Shown here: positions 17,445-26,324 of the stretch, piece after piece
How the letters are laid out: every line of letters begins with the position of its first letter
Numbering within the stretch: position 1 is the stretch's first letter
Source: an uncultured Verrucomicrobia subdivision 3 bacterium
Lineage (GTDB): Bacteria > Verrucomicrobiota > Verrucomicrobiia > Limisphaerales > UBA11358
Direction of reading: 5' to 3'
Length of the DNA stretch: 64,000 nucleotides
Assembly: GCA_903878805.1 (NCBI GenBank)
Contig: CAIRJF010000013.1
Span: 1 to 64,000 of the forward strand
Translations under genes and position numbers: made by a program
Notes under the pieces: generated by a model
What the model was told of the DNA's origin: nothing
Databases searched by the model: none
What the model saw: only the letters and a program-made list of their open reading frames with translations

Positions 17445-19124
17445 TCAAACCGGCTCGGCAATCAAATCGTAATCCGTGTGGCCGATGACTTTGACTTTGG
17501 TGAACTGGCCGACGGGAAGTTTACCGCCGCGAATGTAAACGCGACCATCAATGTCCGGCGCATCCGCCTCGCCGCGACCGACGAAGTAATGGCCCTTCAT
17601 CTGCGCGGTGTGCTGGTCCTTCTCGCGCATCAAACCGTGCTCCCACGAACTGACATTCGCGCTTTGCAACTGCTTGGCGTTCGCTTCGCCTTCGATGAGA
17701 ACTTTGATTTCGCGGCCAACGAAAGATTCTGAAACGGCAATCGCGACCTTGTGTTGCGCGGCCATGGCGAGTTCACGACGCTTTTGTTTCACCTTGTCGG
17801 TGAGTTGGCCGGCCATCGCGCCCGCGCGCGTGCCGTCTTCTTTGGAGTAGGCAAAAACACCAAGTCGCTCGAACTTTGTGTCGCGGATGAAATCGAGCAA
17901 CGCGTTGAAACTGGTTTCCGTTTCGCCGGGAAAACCGACGATGAACGTCGTGCGAATCGCGATGCCGGGAATGCCCGCGCGGATTTTTTTGATGAGGTCA
18001 ACGATGTATTGCCGCGAAGTCTCGCGGCGCATGCGTTCGAGCATATTCTCGTGGATGTGCTGGAGCGGAATATCAATATAGCGCGCCACCCTCTTGCACT
18101 CGGCAATCGTCTGGATGAGTTCATCCGTCCAATGCGCGGGATGCGTGTAGAGCAAACGAATCCAGAAATCGCCCTTGAGCGAATTGAGTTCGCGCAGCAG
18201 CGAACAGATTGTGGTCGCGTCTGCGGAAAGTGATTTAGCGGCGGCGCTGAATTTCTCCGGCGAAGAAATGGCACGGCTGTGGTTCGGGCGCAAATCCAAG
18301 CCGTAGTAAGTCGAGTCCTGCGAAATCAAATTGATTTCCTTCACGCCGTCGGCGATGAGCGCTTTGGCTTCTTTGACGATGTCCACCTGCGTGCGGCTGC
18401 GGTGCGTGCCGCGCATGCGCGGAATGATGCAAAAGCTGCACGGATGATTGCAACCTTCGGCGATTTTGAGATACGCGAAATGCTTCGGCGTCAGGCGAAA
18501 GCGCGGCGTCTCGAAGTCGGGAATGAAAATCGGCCGCTGCGTCACGTCGAAGACCGGCGCGCTCGGTGGCGTGACCACGGTTTTCGTTTTGCCAAATTTA
18601 TCCGTGCTGCGAATGGACTCTTCCTTTTCGTGTTCGGACAAGTCGCGATTTTTCTCCAGCTCATTCAAGCGCGAAACCACTTTGCCTTTGATGGCTTTAA
18701 CTTTGGGCGAGGAAACTTTAGTCGCGCGGCTGGCAATAGCTTTGTCCACGATGTCGCCGACTTGCGCGACTTGGTCAATCCCCATGAACGCGTCCACTTC
18801 GGGCATGAGCTTGGGCAGTTCGTCGCGAAAGCGTTGCGAGAGACAGCCGGAAACAATGACGGCCTGGCCGCGCTGGTTCGCGTCGCGTAGCTCGACGGAT
18901 TCGAGAATGGTGTCCACGCTTTCTTCCTGCGCGGAGTCAATGAACGAGCAGGTGTTGACGATGACGGCGTCCGCGCTCGCAGCGTCATTGGTGATTTCCA
19001 CGCCGCTTTTCATGAGCGAGCCGAGCATGATCTCGGCGTCCACGAGATTTTTCGCGCAGCCGAGGGAAATCATGCCGACGCGCACGGGCTTGGAACTGGA
19101 ATTTTTCTTGGTCACAGAAGTCAA
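17445..19124 (-). CDS. rimO: Ribosomal protein uS12 methylthiotransferase, with an extended linker
   Basis: A 559-residue radical-SAM methylthiotransferase; E. coli RimO is about 440. The N-terminal MTTase domain has cysteines 23, 59 and 94 (SLGCAKN, NTCSF, SGCLSQ) for one cluster. The radical-SAM domain has GCNHPCSFC (Cys225, 229, 232) for the second. A C-terminal TRAM-like domain binds substrate. It adds a methylthio group to an aspartate of ribosomal protein S12 (uS12) using two SAM molecules. Unusual is a charged stretch, residues about 137-190, between the two iron-sulfur domains. Small expansions also occur at about 285-305 and near 500. The SLGCAKNLVDAE and MRGTHRSR segments favour RimO over MiaB. 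Confidence 0.9.
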   Translation of the reverse strand: MTSVTKKNSSSKPVRVGMISLGCAKNLVDAEIMLGSLMKSGVEITNDAASADAVIVNTCSFIDSAQEESVDTILESVELRDANQRGQAVIVSGCLSQRFRDELPKLMPEVDAFMGIDQVAQVGDIVDKAIASRATKVSSPKVKAIKGKVVSRLNELEKNRDLSEHEKEESIRSTDKFGKTKTVVTPPSAPVFDVTQRPIFIPDFETPRFRLTPKHFAYLKIAEGCNHPCSFCIIPRMRGTHRSRTQVDIVKEAKALIADGVKEINLISQDSTYYGLDLRPNHSRAISSPEKFSAAAKSLSADATTICSLLRELNSLKGDFWIRLLYTHPAHWTDELIQTIAECKRVARYIDIPLQHIHENMLERMRRETSRQYIVDLIKKIRAGIPGIAIRTTFIVGFPGETETSFNALLDFIRDTKFERLGVFAYSKEDGTRAGAMAGQLTDKVKQKRRELAMAAQHKVAIAVSESFVGREIKVLIEGEANAKQLQSANVSSWEHGLMREKDQHTAQMKGHYFVGRGEADAPDIDGRVYIRGGKLPVGQFTKVKVIGHTDYDLIAEPV

Positions 19125-19163
19125 AGATTAGCAGAGTTTAGGTTGCTGGCAATCTTGCGCAAC

Positions 19164-19188
19164 GGCTCGCGGGGACGCTCGCCCCACC
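19164..19188. repeat. Short GC-rich repeat-like hairpin
   Basis: In the 83-base gap between rimO and the next gene the stretch around GGGGACGCTCGCCCC forms a small hairpin with a seven-base loop, and GCTCGC occurs twice. It looks like a dispersed repeat or simple terminator-type structure, but there is no second copy in the window to confirm a family. Confidence 0.25.
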
Positions 19189-19207
19189 AAATTAAACCCG
19201 CATTATT

Positions 19208-20755
19208 TCACGGCACCGCGGGCGCAACGGCGTTGGTCGGGGCGGTGTTGGTGAAAACATTTTCCGAGGCATTTGTCGTGTTGACCGTTTCCAGCAACGA
19301 GGCAGGCAGGCCGAGCTTGGTGACGAGTTCGGCGCGGGCAGAGTAGGGCACGCCGTTTTGCGGGTCGAGCAGTTGGCGCAAAACCGCGTTGTTCAGGGTT
19401 TCGTAGGGCGGCAGCGGGATGCGCTCGTTACCCCGGTATTTGGAAGTCTTGGCGGTGTAATTTTCATACACGCGGTTGGCGAGCCGCTTGAGATTTTCGT
19501 AGCGGTCGTCGTCGCCGATGGCGAGGTCATAATAGGCATGGCTCAACAAACCCTGCACGGCGGAAGTCACGCGTTCCTGCGAGGTCTCGCCGATGTCAAT
19601 CTGCACCACGGCCACGGCGTATTCGTCGAGAGTCAGGTTGCGTGGCAATGAATTGGGCTGGCCGTCCACGATGGGCTTGTCGGGATAATGGTCGCCCAGA
19701 TACTTGAACCATTTCGCTGCGTCAGCCATGCGGTTGTTCTCGTAGGAAAAATAAACGGCGTCGCGCAGAAAATTCCGGTGGGCCCGGGCGATGCCGTCTT
19801 TCTGGCCGGGGTCGGTCTCCTCGGCATAAAGATTTTCGTAGGCGGCATTGACCTGCGGCGCGAGTTCAAGGTTCGGGCCGAGCGAATAGGTTTTGCTCAA
19901 CGGATCGGGGATGATACGGCCGTGATGGAACGCCTGAAGCATGGACTGGTAGATGATGCGGCGCAATTTGATGAGGTCGTCGGGCTTGACCTTGTCGGGA
20001 TTTTCCTTCGCCGCCTCGAGGCCGCGTGCGCCCCAGTAAATCGCGTGCGCCTCCGGTAACCGCCAGTCGAACGGCCCGTATTTGGCGTCCACCTGTTTCA
20101 TGAATGCGGGAATCAGCTTGAATCTATTGGTCAAATCTTGCAGTTGCGCGGCATCGGCGGCGGTTTGCGGATTCAACAATGAATCAAAATTGGTTCCATC
20201 CGGGCCAAAAAACGGCTTCATCGCCAGCGCCCACTGGCTTTTGTAATACATATTGGCATCGTCCAGGTTCGCACCCACCTTGTGCTGAAACTGCCAGGCC
20301 AGTTCGCGGTAGATGTCCACGCTGTTCGGGTTGTAGCGCAGGCCGTCGTCGCGCAGCAGCTCGATGCCGCGCTGCACCCAGCGCCAGCGGTCGGGAAAAT
20401 CTTTGAACTTCACCGAAATGTTGTAGGACATGTTCCAGCCCTGAAAAATCCAGACGGACGGGAAGGTCGGCTCGAGCTTCGTAATCCAGTCGGCCAGTTG
20501 CGCCGCCTCGAAAAATTTGTCGTCCTGCTGCAAATCGTTGGCGCGGATCCAGAGAAAATTTGAGATTAGCCCGCGAAAGCCGCCCAGCGCGACCGTGGTA
20601 AACGCCAGCACTGGCGGTGCATTGTCCAAAGCCGCCGTGCGCGTCAGGCCAAGCGCTTCACGGTCGTGGTTCAACGACTGTTGCAACCGGCTGGAGCCAG
20701 CCAGCAGCCCCGCCGCGAGCAGCAGCAACAGAATTTTTTTCACGCGCGCGTTCAT
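19208..20755 (-). CDS. Membrane-anchored protein of unknown function, partner of an ABC exporter
   Basis: A 515-residue protein with an N-terminal transmembrane anchor (KKILLLLLAAGLLAGSS) and a large exterior region with alpha-helical, tetratricopeptide-like spacing, for example DDKFFEAAQLADWITKLEPTFPSVW and GIELLRDDGLRYNP. The C-terminus is low-complexity Asn/Ala/Pro-rich. I recognise no enzyme motif. Its start (20755) overlaps the stop of the ABC permease gene by four bases, and the ATPase gene precedes that, so the three form an operon and this protein probably works with the exporter. It may be an export substrate-binding or assembly factor, but that is inference. Confidence 0.7.
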   Translation of the reverse strand: MNARVKKILLLLLAAGLLAGSSRLQQSLNHDREALGLTRTAALDNAPPVLAFTTVALGGFRGLISNFLWIRANDLQQDDKFFEAAQLADWITKLEPTFPSVWIFQGWNMSYNISVKFKDFPDRWRWVQRGIELLRDDGLRYNPNSVDIYRELAWQFQHKVGANLDDANMYYKSQWALAMKPFFGPDGTNFDSLLNPQTAADAAQLQDLTNRFKLIPAFMKQVDAKYGPFDWRLPEAHAIYWGARGLEAAKENPDKVKPDDLIKLRRIIYQSMLQAFHHGRIIPDPLSKTYSLGPNLELAPQVNAAYENLYAEETDPGQKDGIARAHRNFLRDAVYFSYENNRMADAAKWFKYLGDHYPDKPIVDGQPNSLPRNLTLDEYAVAVVQIDIGETSQERVTSAVQGLLSHAYYDLAIGDDDRYENLKRLANRVYENYTAKTSKYRGNERIPLPPYETLNNAVLRQLLDPQNGVPYSARAELVTKLGLPASLLETVNTTNASENVFTNTAPTNAVAPAVP

Positions 20756-22137
20756 TGCGTTCCCTGCGCCGTCGCCAGTTCGCGCCGGTTGAAAAAGCCG
20801 ATGCCCGCCACCGCAAAAATTCCGCCCACGAGCAGGACGATTTGTGCGAATGCCAGGCCCAGTTCACCCCAGCTGATGCTGCGGCCGTTGCTTAACGCGT
20901 CAATCGGCGAATAATTTTTCACCAGACTGATGATGGACAACAAGCCCTTGAACGACGGAATCAAAATCACATCCATCACCGAGTGGCCGAGCTGGCCGGT
21001 CTCTTCATTGCCAGCCGCGACGGAACCTGATTCCACCGAGTCCGCCAGCGTGCCGCTCGCCAGCACCACCAGCAGCACCGCCATCGCAAAAAAAGTCGCC
21101 ACCGGAAAGGACAGGAAGCTCGCCGCCATCAGGCCCAGTGCCGCCAACAATGCCATCCAGCAAAAAATAATTCCCAACCCGCGCGCAAAGTTCAGCGCAA
21201 AGCCGCCCTCGGGATACAAAACCTCCATGCCTTCATCGAGCGGAAATAGCAGCGCCGTCCCATTCGCGTTGACGAACGTGATGGTCAGTAGCCCGTTCGC
21301 GTCGAACAGGTCGGGCGGAATGGCAAATTCATGGAACGTGTCCGGCGCCAGACTCATCGGTTCGCTCTGCCATAATTTCGTCTTGTCCGGCACCCCCACC
21401 TCCCACATCGCGATGTAGGTTCCCGATGCGCTTTTTTGCGCCGCATTAAATTTAACGCGCAGTTGCAGTGGTTTTCCGGCCAGATAATTTTTGGCGAAGC
21501 CCAAGTCAATGTGCCAGATGCGCTGGTAGCTTGGCGGCACAAGCTGAAGCGCCGCCTTCACCTGCTCGCGGATTTGCCGGCGCACCTCCGGCAGATCCAC
21601 CTTTTCAATCGGGCTGGATTTCAGGCGCTCCTGCAAAGCCGTTTCCGTGTCCGCGTCAATTGCCGCCGGGTTGACCGGCTCTTTGGCCGAGCCGCGCGCA
21701 ACCAGAACTTGTTCGCGTAAAATTTTCTGCTGCGCCGCCGGCAATTTTCCCGCGCGCCACTGCAATAATCCAAAAACACAACCGCCGGAAATCACGAGCA
21801 ACGCCGCGTTGAGCGTCACGATGCCCAGCCATTTTCCAATCCAGATTTGCCAGCGCGCAATGGGTTTGGTGACGACGACCTGAATCTGACATTCTTCGAT
21901 GTCCCGCGCCAACGTGCCGCACGCCAGCCACAAGGTTGAGAGTCCGAGCAAGCCCGTAATCGCGCTCAACGTGTAGGTCAAAATGATTTGGGTGAAACCC
22001 TGCGCCGTGCCGTCATCTTCAATCACCAACGGCAAACCAACCACTGCCGCAATCAACAGCACCGCGATGACGAGGAATAATTTGAACCGCAGGGCGGCTT
22101 TCCACGTCAACCAGGCGATGGTGAGAATGCGTTGCAT
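20752..22137 (-). CDS. ABC-2 type transporter permease
   Basis: A 461-residue membrane protein. It begins MQRILTIAWLTWKAALRFK, followed by several hydrophobic helices, with a large extracytoplasmic region of about 200 residues (about 150-330) between two groups of helices, and ends with a final membrane pair (FAQIVLLVGGIFAVAGIGFF). VVTKPIARWQIWIGKW is the amphipathic segment common to ABC-2 permeases. It pairs with the ATPase encoded 12 bases upstream. Substrate unknown. Confidence 0.85.
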   Translation of the reverse strand: MQRILTIAWLTWKAALRFKLFLVIAVLLIAAVVGLPLVIEDDGTAQGFTQIILTYTLSAITGLLGLSTLWLACGTLARDIEECQIQVVVTKPIARWQIWIGKWLGIVTLNAALLVISGGCVFGLLQWRAGKLPAAQQKILREQVLVARGSAKEPVNPAAIDADTETALQERLKSSPIEKVDLPEVRRQIREQVKAALQLVPPSYQRIWHIDLGFAKNYLAGKPLQLRVKFNAAQKSASGTYIAMWEVGVPDKTKLWQSEPMSLAPDTFHEFAIPPDLFDANGLLTITFVNANGTALLFPLDEGMEVLYPEGGFALNFARGLGIIFCWMALLAALGLMAASFLSFPVATFFAMAVLLVVLASGTLADSVESGSVAAGNEETGQLGHSVMDVILIPSFKGLLSIISLVKNYSPIDALSNGRSISWGELGLAFAQIVLLVGGIFAVAGIGFFNRRELATAQGTQ

Positions 22138-22149
22138 GAATCGCCGGAA

Positions 22150-23370
22150 TTATTTCTTGCCGCCGAGCAGCGACGAAAGTTTTTCGTTCGCTTTGGACAA
22201 ATCCACCGGCTTGGGCGCTTCCGTTTGCGGCGCGGCGGTTTCCGTCTTTGCTGCTGTTGCCGGAGCGGGAGATTGCGTGAGCGCAGATAATTTGCTGTCG
22301 TCCACTTTGGGCGCGGAACTTTCGGCGGTGGTGGTCACGGCTGCGGGTTGCGCCGCTTGCGGCAATGACAATTTTTCCAGAACTTTATCGGACGCGGGTT
22401 TGGCCTCGCCGCCGCGCAGATATTCGGCCACGCGCGCGCCGGATTGAGCGCCGCTGGTTTCCTTCGCCGCCAACTTGGCTTTGGCGACCACGTCGAGGAA
22501 ATAGCTTTCGAGATTCTGCGTCGGATTATCCACGCGCACTTCGCCGGTCGTGACGTCGTGACGGATGGTCGCCAAAACTTTTTCCAACGTCTCGCGCGAG
22601 AGCACTGGCGTCGTGATGCGCAAGCTGTCCGGCTTCGCGAGCAATTCCTTCAAGGTGCCGTCCGCCTGGATTTTGCCGCCGTAATAAATCACCACGCGGT
22701 CGCAAACGTCTTCCACGTCGGACAGCAAATGGCTGCTCAAGATGACCGTCTTGCCGCGCTTGGCGAGCGCGATGATCAAATCCTTCACCTCGCGGCAGCC
22801 AATCGGATCAAGGCCAGCCGTCGGCTCATCGAGAATGACCAGATCCGGATCGTTGATGAGCGCCTGCGCGAGACCGATGCGGCGTTGCATGCCCTTGGAA
22901 AATTCGCCGACCGCGCGCGTCTGCGTTTTACCGAGGCCGACCATGTCCAGCAACTGCTCCGCGCGATTATCGCGGTCCGTTTTGTTCAAATGAAACAGGT
23001 TGCCGAAAAAATCCAGCGTCTCGCGCGAGTTGAGATAGCGATACAAATAAGATTCCTCCGGCAGATAACCGATGCGCGTTTTCGTCTGCACGTGACGCGG
23101 CGAATGGCCGAAAACTTCGATGTGGCCTTTCGTAGGATTCAGCAAACCGAGCAGCAATTTGATGGTCGTGGATTTACCGGAGCCGTTCGGCCCGAGCAGC
23201 CCGAAGATTTCGCCTTTGCGGACTTCAAAATCCACGCCGTCCACCGCGCATGCTTTTGGGCGATTCCAAAAATCTTTGAACACTTTCGTCAGCCCGCGCA
23301 CGGAGACGACGACTTCCGCCGATTTAGGATTGGCGATTTGCGATTGCGGATTTAATTCGGCGACAGGCAT
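22150..23370 (-). CDS. ABC transporter ATP-binding protein with a low-complexity tail
   Basis: A 406-residue ATPase. Walker A is GPNGSGKST, the signature FSKGMQRRIGLAQALIN and Walker B DLVILDEPTAGLD, followed by HLLSDVED. The nucleotide-binding domain fills about residues 20-250. The remaining C-terminus, rich in Ala, Thr and Pro, is unusual and carries three similar short motifs: EKLSLPQA, SKLSALTQ and EKLSSLLG. It belongs to the class of ATPases driving ABC-2 exporters. The exact start is uncertain because the first 17 codons resemble non-coding repeat sequence. Confidence 0.88.
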   Translation of the reverse strand: MPVAELNPQSQIANPKSAEVVVSVRGLTKVFKDFWNRPKACAVDGVDFEVRKGEIFGLLGPNGSGKSTTIKLLLGLLNPTKGHIEVFGHSPRHVQTKTRIGYLPEESYLYRYLNSRETLDFFGNLFHLNKTDRDNRAEQLLDMVGLGKTQTRAVGEFSKGMQRRIGLAQALINDPDLVILDEPTAGLDPIGCREVKDLIIALAKRGKTVILSSHLLSDVEDVCDRVVIYYGGKIQADGTLKELLAKPDSLRITTPVLSRETLEKVLATIRHDVTTGEVRVDNPTQNLESYFLDVVAKAKLAAKETSGAQSGARVAEYLRGGEAKPASDKVLEKLSLPQAAQPAAVTTTAESSAPKVDDSKLSALTQSPAPATAAKTETAAPQTEAPKPVDLSKANEKLSSLLGGKK

Positions 23371-23377
23371 GGCTTCT

Positions 23378-23773
23378 TTAATTTTGCTTTTCGGTTAACT
23401 GTTTTAAGACAGCCGCAAGGCCGTTTTTGTCCAATCTTTTTTTCGCAATTTCAATCATGGCGCGATAAACCGAGTCGTCGTCTTTTGGAAAACTCACGCC
23501 ATTTTTTCTCAAAAAAGAAATCGCGGAAGCCGCCGCCGTCCGTTTGTTGCCGTCAACAAATGACTGCGACTCGGCAATGTGAAACGCATAGGCCGCTGCA
23601 ATTTCAAAAAGCCCGCCGCGTCCATACCAAAACGCATTTTGTGCCGAACCCAAAGCAGACTCAATCAATCCGCGCTCGCGAATTCCCGCCGCGCCGCCAT
23701 AACGCTTCAATGATTCATCGTGCAAATACAAAACTTCGGCGAGAGTCAGGAATTTCGGCTCGGCCAAATTCAT
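23378..23773 (-). CDS. Doc/Fic-family toxin (death-on-curing type)
   Basis: A 131-residue protein with the Doc core: ESALGSAQNAFWYG near the start and SQSFVDGNKRTAAASA in the catalytic loop. In characterised Doc and Fic proteins the loop is HxFx(D/A)xNKR, the His acting as base; here Gln occupies that position, read directly from the DNA (CAG). Doc phosphorylates EF-Tu. The loss of His suggests altered or lost activity, although I recall related proteins with Gln here. Its ATG overlaps the stop of the small upstream gene by four bases, the usual antitoxin-toxin arrangement. Confidence 0.75.
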   Translation of the reverse strand: MNLAEPKFLTLAEVLYLHDESLKRYGGAAGIRERGLIESALGSAQNAFWYGRGGLFEIAAAYAFHIAESQSFVDGNKRTAAASAISFLRKNGVSFPKDDDSVYRAMIEIAKKRLDKNGLAAVLKQLTEKQN

Positions 23774-23946
23774 TGGGCGAGCTTGCGAAACAGTTCGTCA
23801 TTGGTCTTGAACACCTCGTCGGCGATGCGCTTGAATTCCTCGCTGACTTCGCCGTTGTTTTCCACTTCATGAATGTAGGCAGCTACCTTTCGCTGCTCTT
23901 CGCGCGGAAGCTGCTTAAATTCCTCAATGATTTGAGCTGCACTCAT
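23770..23946 (-). CDS. Probable antitoxin partner of the Doc protein
   Basis: A 58-residue frame from ATG at 23946 to TGA at 23770. It encodes an acidic, helix-rich peptide with IIEEFKQLPREEQRKVAAYI at the start (a ribbon- or helix-type region) and a charged C-terminal portion with VFKTNDELFRKLAQ. The order, size and ATGA overlap with the toxin are typical of antitoxin genes. Family not identified. Confidence 0.65.
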   Translation of the reverse strand: MSAAQIIEEFKQLPREEQRKVAAYIHEVENNGEVSEEFKRIADEVFKTNDELFRKLAQ

Positions 23947-23991
23947 GGCAATAAATTAGTCACAATTCCCCGCGTCAGCAAGTCCGTGAAC

Positions 23992-25995
23992 TCACGCCAG
24001 CTTGGGCGTCAGTTCACCAGCCGGTTTCGGATGCGAGCCGTGGTCGTGTTTGTCGGTGACGGCTTCGGGTTGAAAATGTTCCAGTTCTTCACCTTTGCGC
24101 ACGAGGCGGGCGCTGTTGAAAATCACAATCAACGTGCCGAACACATGCAAAATCGCCGCCGTAATCGGACCGATGATGCCGAACGCCGACGCGGACAAAC
24201 CGGCGATGATGAACACGACACCGAACGCAAAATTCTGATTGATGACCGCGCGCGTGCTGCGCGAAAGCTTCACGAGGAACGGCAAACGGCGCAGGTCGTT
24301 GTTCATCAGCGCAATCGTCGCGCTGTGAATGGCGACTTCGCTGCCCGCCGCGCCCATCGCGATGCTGATATCGCCGGCAGCAAGCGCGGGCGCATCGTTC
24401 ACGCCATCACCGACGACCGCGACTTTGTAACCCTTTGCTTTCATCGCGCGGACGAAATCTACTTTGTTCTGCGGCAGGCAATCGCCTTGCGCTTCTTCGC
24501 AACCGATTTCCGCGGCAACGCGCGTGGCGACGACGTGACGGTCACCGCTCACCATCGCGATGCGACGGACGCCCGCGTCCTTCAAATCCGCGAGAGCCTC
24601 TTTTGATTCGGCGCGCGTCTGGTCCTGCATGCCGACCCAGCCGACGCACTTGCCGTTTTGCGCGACAAAAATCAAACTCCAGCCTTCCGTCTCGTTCAAG
24701 TCCACGGATTTCTCAAAGCTCGCGTCAATGCCGTTGTCCTTGAGCCATTGCGCGCGGCCGACCAAAATTTTTGCTCCGTTGATTTCCGCCTTCACGCCGC
24801 GCCCAGCGGTTTCGGCAAAATCTTTTGGCTCAACCAGCGGAACTCCCGCTTCGCCTGCGAGCGTCGCGAGCGCTTTGGCGGTCGGATGGTTGCTGTATTT
24901 TTCGGCGGACGCGGCGAGCAATAAAAGTTCGGCGGGCTTTGTGTCGCCGATCGGCGCGAGGCGGCTGACCGCGAGTTGGCCGGTCGTGAGCGTGCCGGTT
25001 TTGTCGAAGACGAAGGCGTTGATTTTCGCCGCAAGTTCGATATCCGCGACGTTCTTGATCAAAATTCCTAAACGCGCGGCGGCGGAAAGCGCGGCGACCA
25101 TCGCGGTCGGCGTGGCGAGGATGAACGCGCACGGGCAGGACACCACGAACACCGCGATGACGCGGCTTAAATCATGCGTGAACGCCCAGACCAGCGCGCC
25201 GATGACCAGCACCAGCGGCGTGTAAAAGCCCATGTATTGATCCACGATTTTCTGGATGGGCAACTTCGTTTTTTCGGCGGCAATGATGAGTTCGCGCACA
25301 CGGCCAAGCGTCGTGTCCGTGCCGGCGCGACTGACTTTGATTTCGAGCACGCCGGTCAAATTCTGCGTGCCAGCGAAAACTTCGTCGCCTTGCTTCTTGT
25401 CGGCGGGCAAAGATTCGCCGGTGATGGTGGCCTGATTGAATGAACCCTGGCCTTGCACAATGACGCCGTCGGCTGCGACGTTGTCGCCGGGGCGAATGCG
25501 GATGACATCACCGACCGCGAGTTGACTCGCCGCGACTTCTTCTTCGCTGCCGTCCTTCAAGATGCGGCGCGCTTTCGTGGGCGTGAGTTTGATGAGCGAT
25601 TCGATGGAGTCGCGTGCGCCCTGGGCGGTGCGGGTCTCGATGATTTCGCCGGTGAGCATGAAGAAAGCGACGATGCCGGCGGTCTTGTAATCGCCGGACG
25701 CGAACGCTGCGAGCACGGCGATGGCGACGAGTTCATTGATGCTCAGATTACCGCGCCGCAAATCCCTCACGGCGGTGACGATGATGGGATAGCCGAGGAT
25801 GAGCGAGCCGATCATCGCGCTCGCGCTGGACAACATGGTGCTGGTGTCGAACAGCCAGTCCACGATGAAGGCGTTGAGGACGAAGACGACGCCGAGGACG
25901 GCCTGCCAGAGGTGCACGACGGAATGTTCGTGGTCGTGGCCGCAGCCGCAATTGTCATCGTGCTGGTGCTGGCTTAAAAGGGACGTGACTTGCAT
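23992..25995 (-). CDS. Heavy-metal translocating P1B-type ATPase
   Basis: A 667-residue ATP-driven metal exporter. The N-terminus is rich in His, Cys and Asp (HQHDDNCGCGHDHEH, about 9-24) in place of a classical HMA domain. The membrane motif CPC is at residues 287-289, in VVSCPCAFILATP. DKTGT has the phosphorylated Asp331; TGES lies at 192-195, and GDGVNDAP follows in the hinge region. The C-terminus ends in another His-rich segment, VTDKHDHGSHPKP. The family exports zinc, cadmium, lead or copper; CPC plus the His-rich ends do not decide between them. Four bases separate it from the gene upstream in the SPFH cluster. Confidence 0.9.
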   Translation of the reverse strand: MQVTSLLSQHQHDDNCGCGHDHEHSVVHLWQAVLGVVFVLNAFIVDWLFDTSTMLSSASAMIGSLILGYPIIVTAVRDLRRGNLSINELVAIAVLAAFASGDYKTAGIVAFFMLTGEIIETRTAQGARDSIESLIKLTPTKARRILKDGSEEEVAASQLAVGDVIRIRPGDNVAADGVIVQGQGSFNQATITGESLPADKKQGDEVFAGTQNLTGVLEIKVSRAGTDTTLGRVRELIIAAEKTKLPIQKIVDQYMGFYTPLVLVIGALVWAFTHDLSRVIAVFVVSCPCAFILATPTAMVAALSAAARLGILIKNVADIELAAKINAFVFDKTGTLTTGQLAVSRLAPIGDTKPAELLLLAASAEKYSNHPTAKALATLAGEAGVPLVEPKDFAETAGRGVKAEINGAKILVGRAQWLKDNGIDASFEKSVDLNETEGWSLIFVAQNGKCVGWVGMQDQTRAESKEALADLKDAGVRRIAMVSGDRHVVATRVAAEIGCEEAQGDCLPQNKVDFVRAMKAKGYKVAVVGDGVNDAPALAAGDISIAMGAAGSEVAIHSATIALMNNDLRRLPFLVKLSRSTRAVINQNFAFGVVFIIAGLSASAFGIIGPITAAILHVFGTLIVIFNSARLVRKGEELEHFQPEAVTDKHDHGSHPKPAGELTPKLA

Positions 25996-25999
25996 AAAA

Positions 26000-26317
26000 T
26001 TAAAAAACTCTTTTGCCGAGAATGGGAAAATGATTCAGCCAACCTATAAATTTTGCGACCAACCATCCAAAGCACAGACTCCATGCTGCAGCAGTAACAA
26101 TAAAAAAGAGAAAAATTATTTCGTCCCGGTTTTTCAAATGAAAAGTTGTGGAGTCTAATCGATAAAAAAAATAGAGCTGCGGTTGTAACACTAAAAGTAA
26201 TTTTTCAAATCGGATTCCAGAGCGGCTGAACAACGAAAGATAAGAAGCCATTGTCATAGCAAAATGGCTGATTGCTATGACTCGTCTTTTCGATATTAAG
26301 TCGCGTGTCGCGTCCAT
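26000..26317 (-). CDS. Small A+T-rich membrane protein
   Basis: A 105-residue open frame with two hydrophobic segments (FLFFIVTAAAWSLCFGWL near the C-terminus and a shorter one near residue 45). No domain recognised. Its composition is much lower in G+C than its neighbours (18 of 60 in the line at 26101-26160), suggesting recent arrival. It fits tightly between the SPFH gene (7 bases) and the P-type ATPase gene (4 bases), which argues that it is real and co-transcribed. Confidence 0.5.
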   Translation of the reverse strand: MDATRDLISKRRVIAISHFAMTMASYLSLFSRSGIRFEKLLLVLQPQLYFFYRLDSTTFHLKNRDEIIFLFFIVTAAAWSLCFGWLVAKFIGWLNHFPILGKRVF

Positions 26318-26324
26318 TTTCGTT

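Noticed and set aside
16692-17732. Plus-strand open frame of about 345 codons across the exonuclease and rimO ends
   Set aside because: It spans two real opposite-strand genes and has no motif; shadow of GC-rich coding.
22444-24606. Plus-strand open frames opposite the ABC ATPase, Doc and P-type ATPase genes
   Set aside because: The minus-strand genes have full catalytic motifs; the plus-strand peptides have none.
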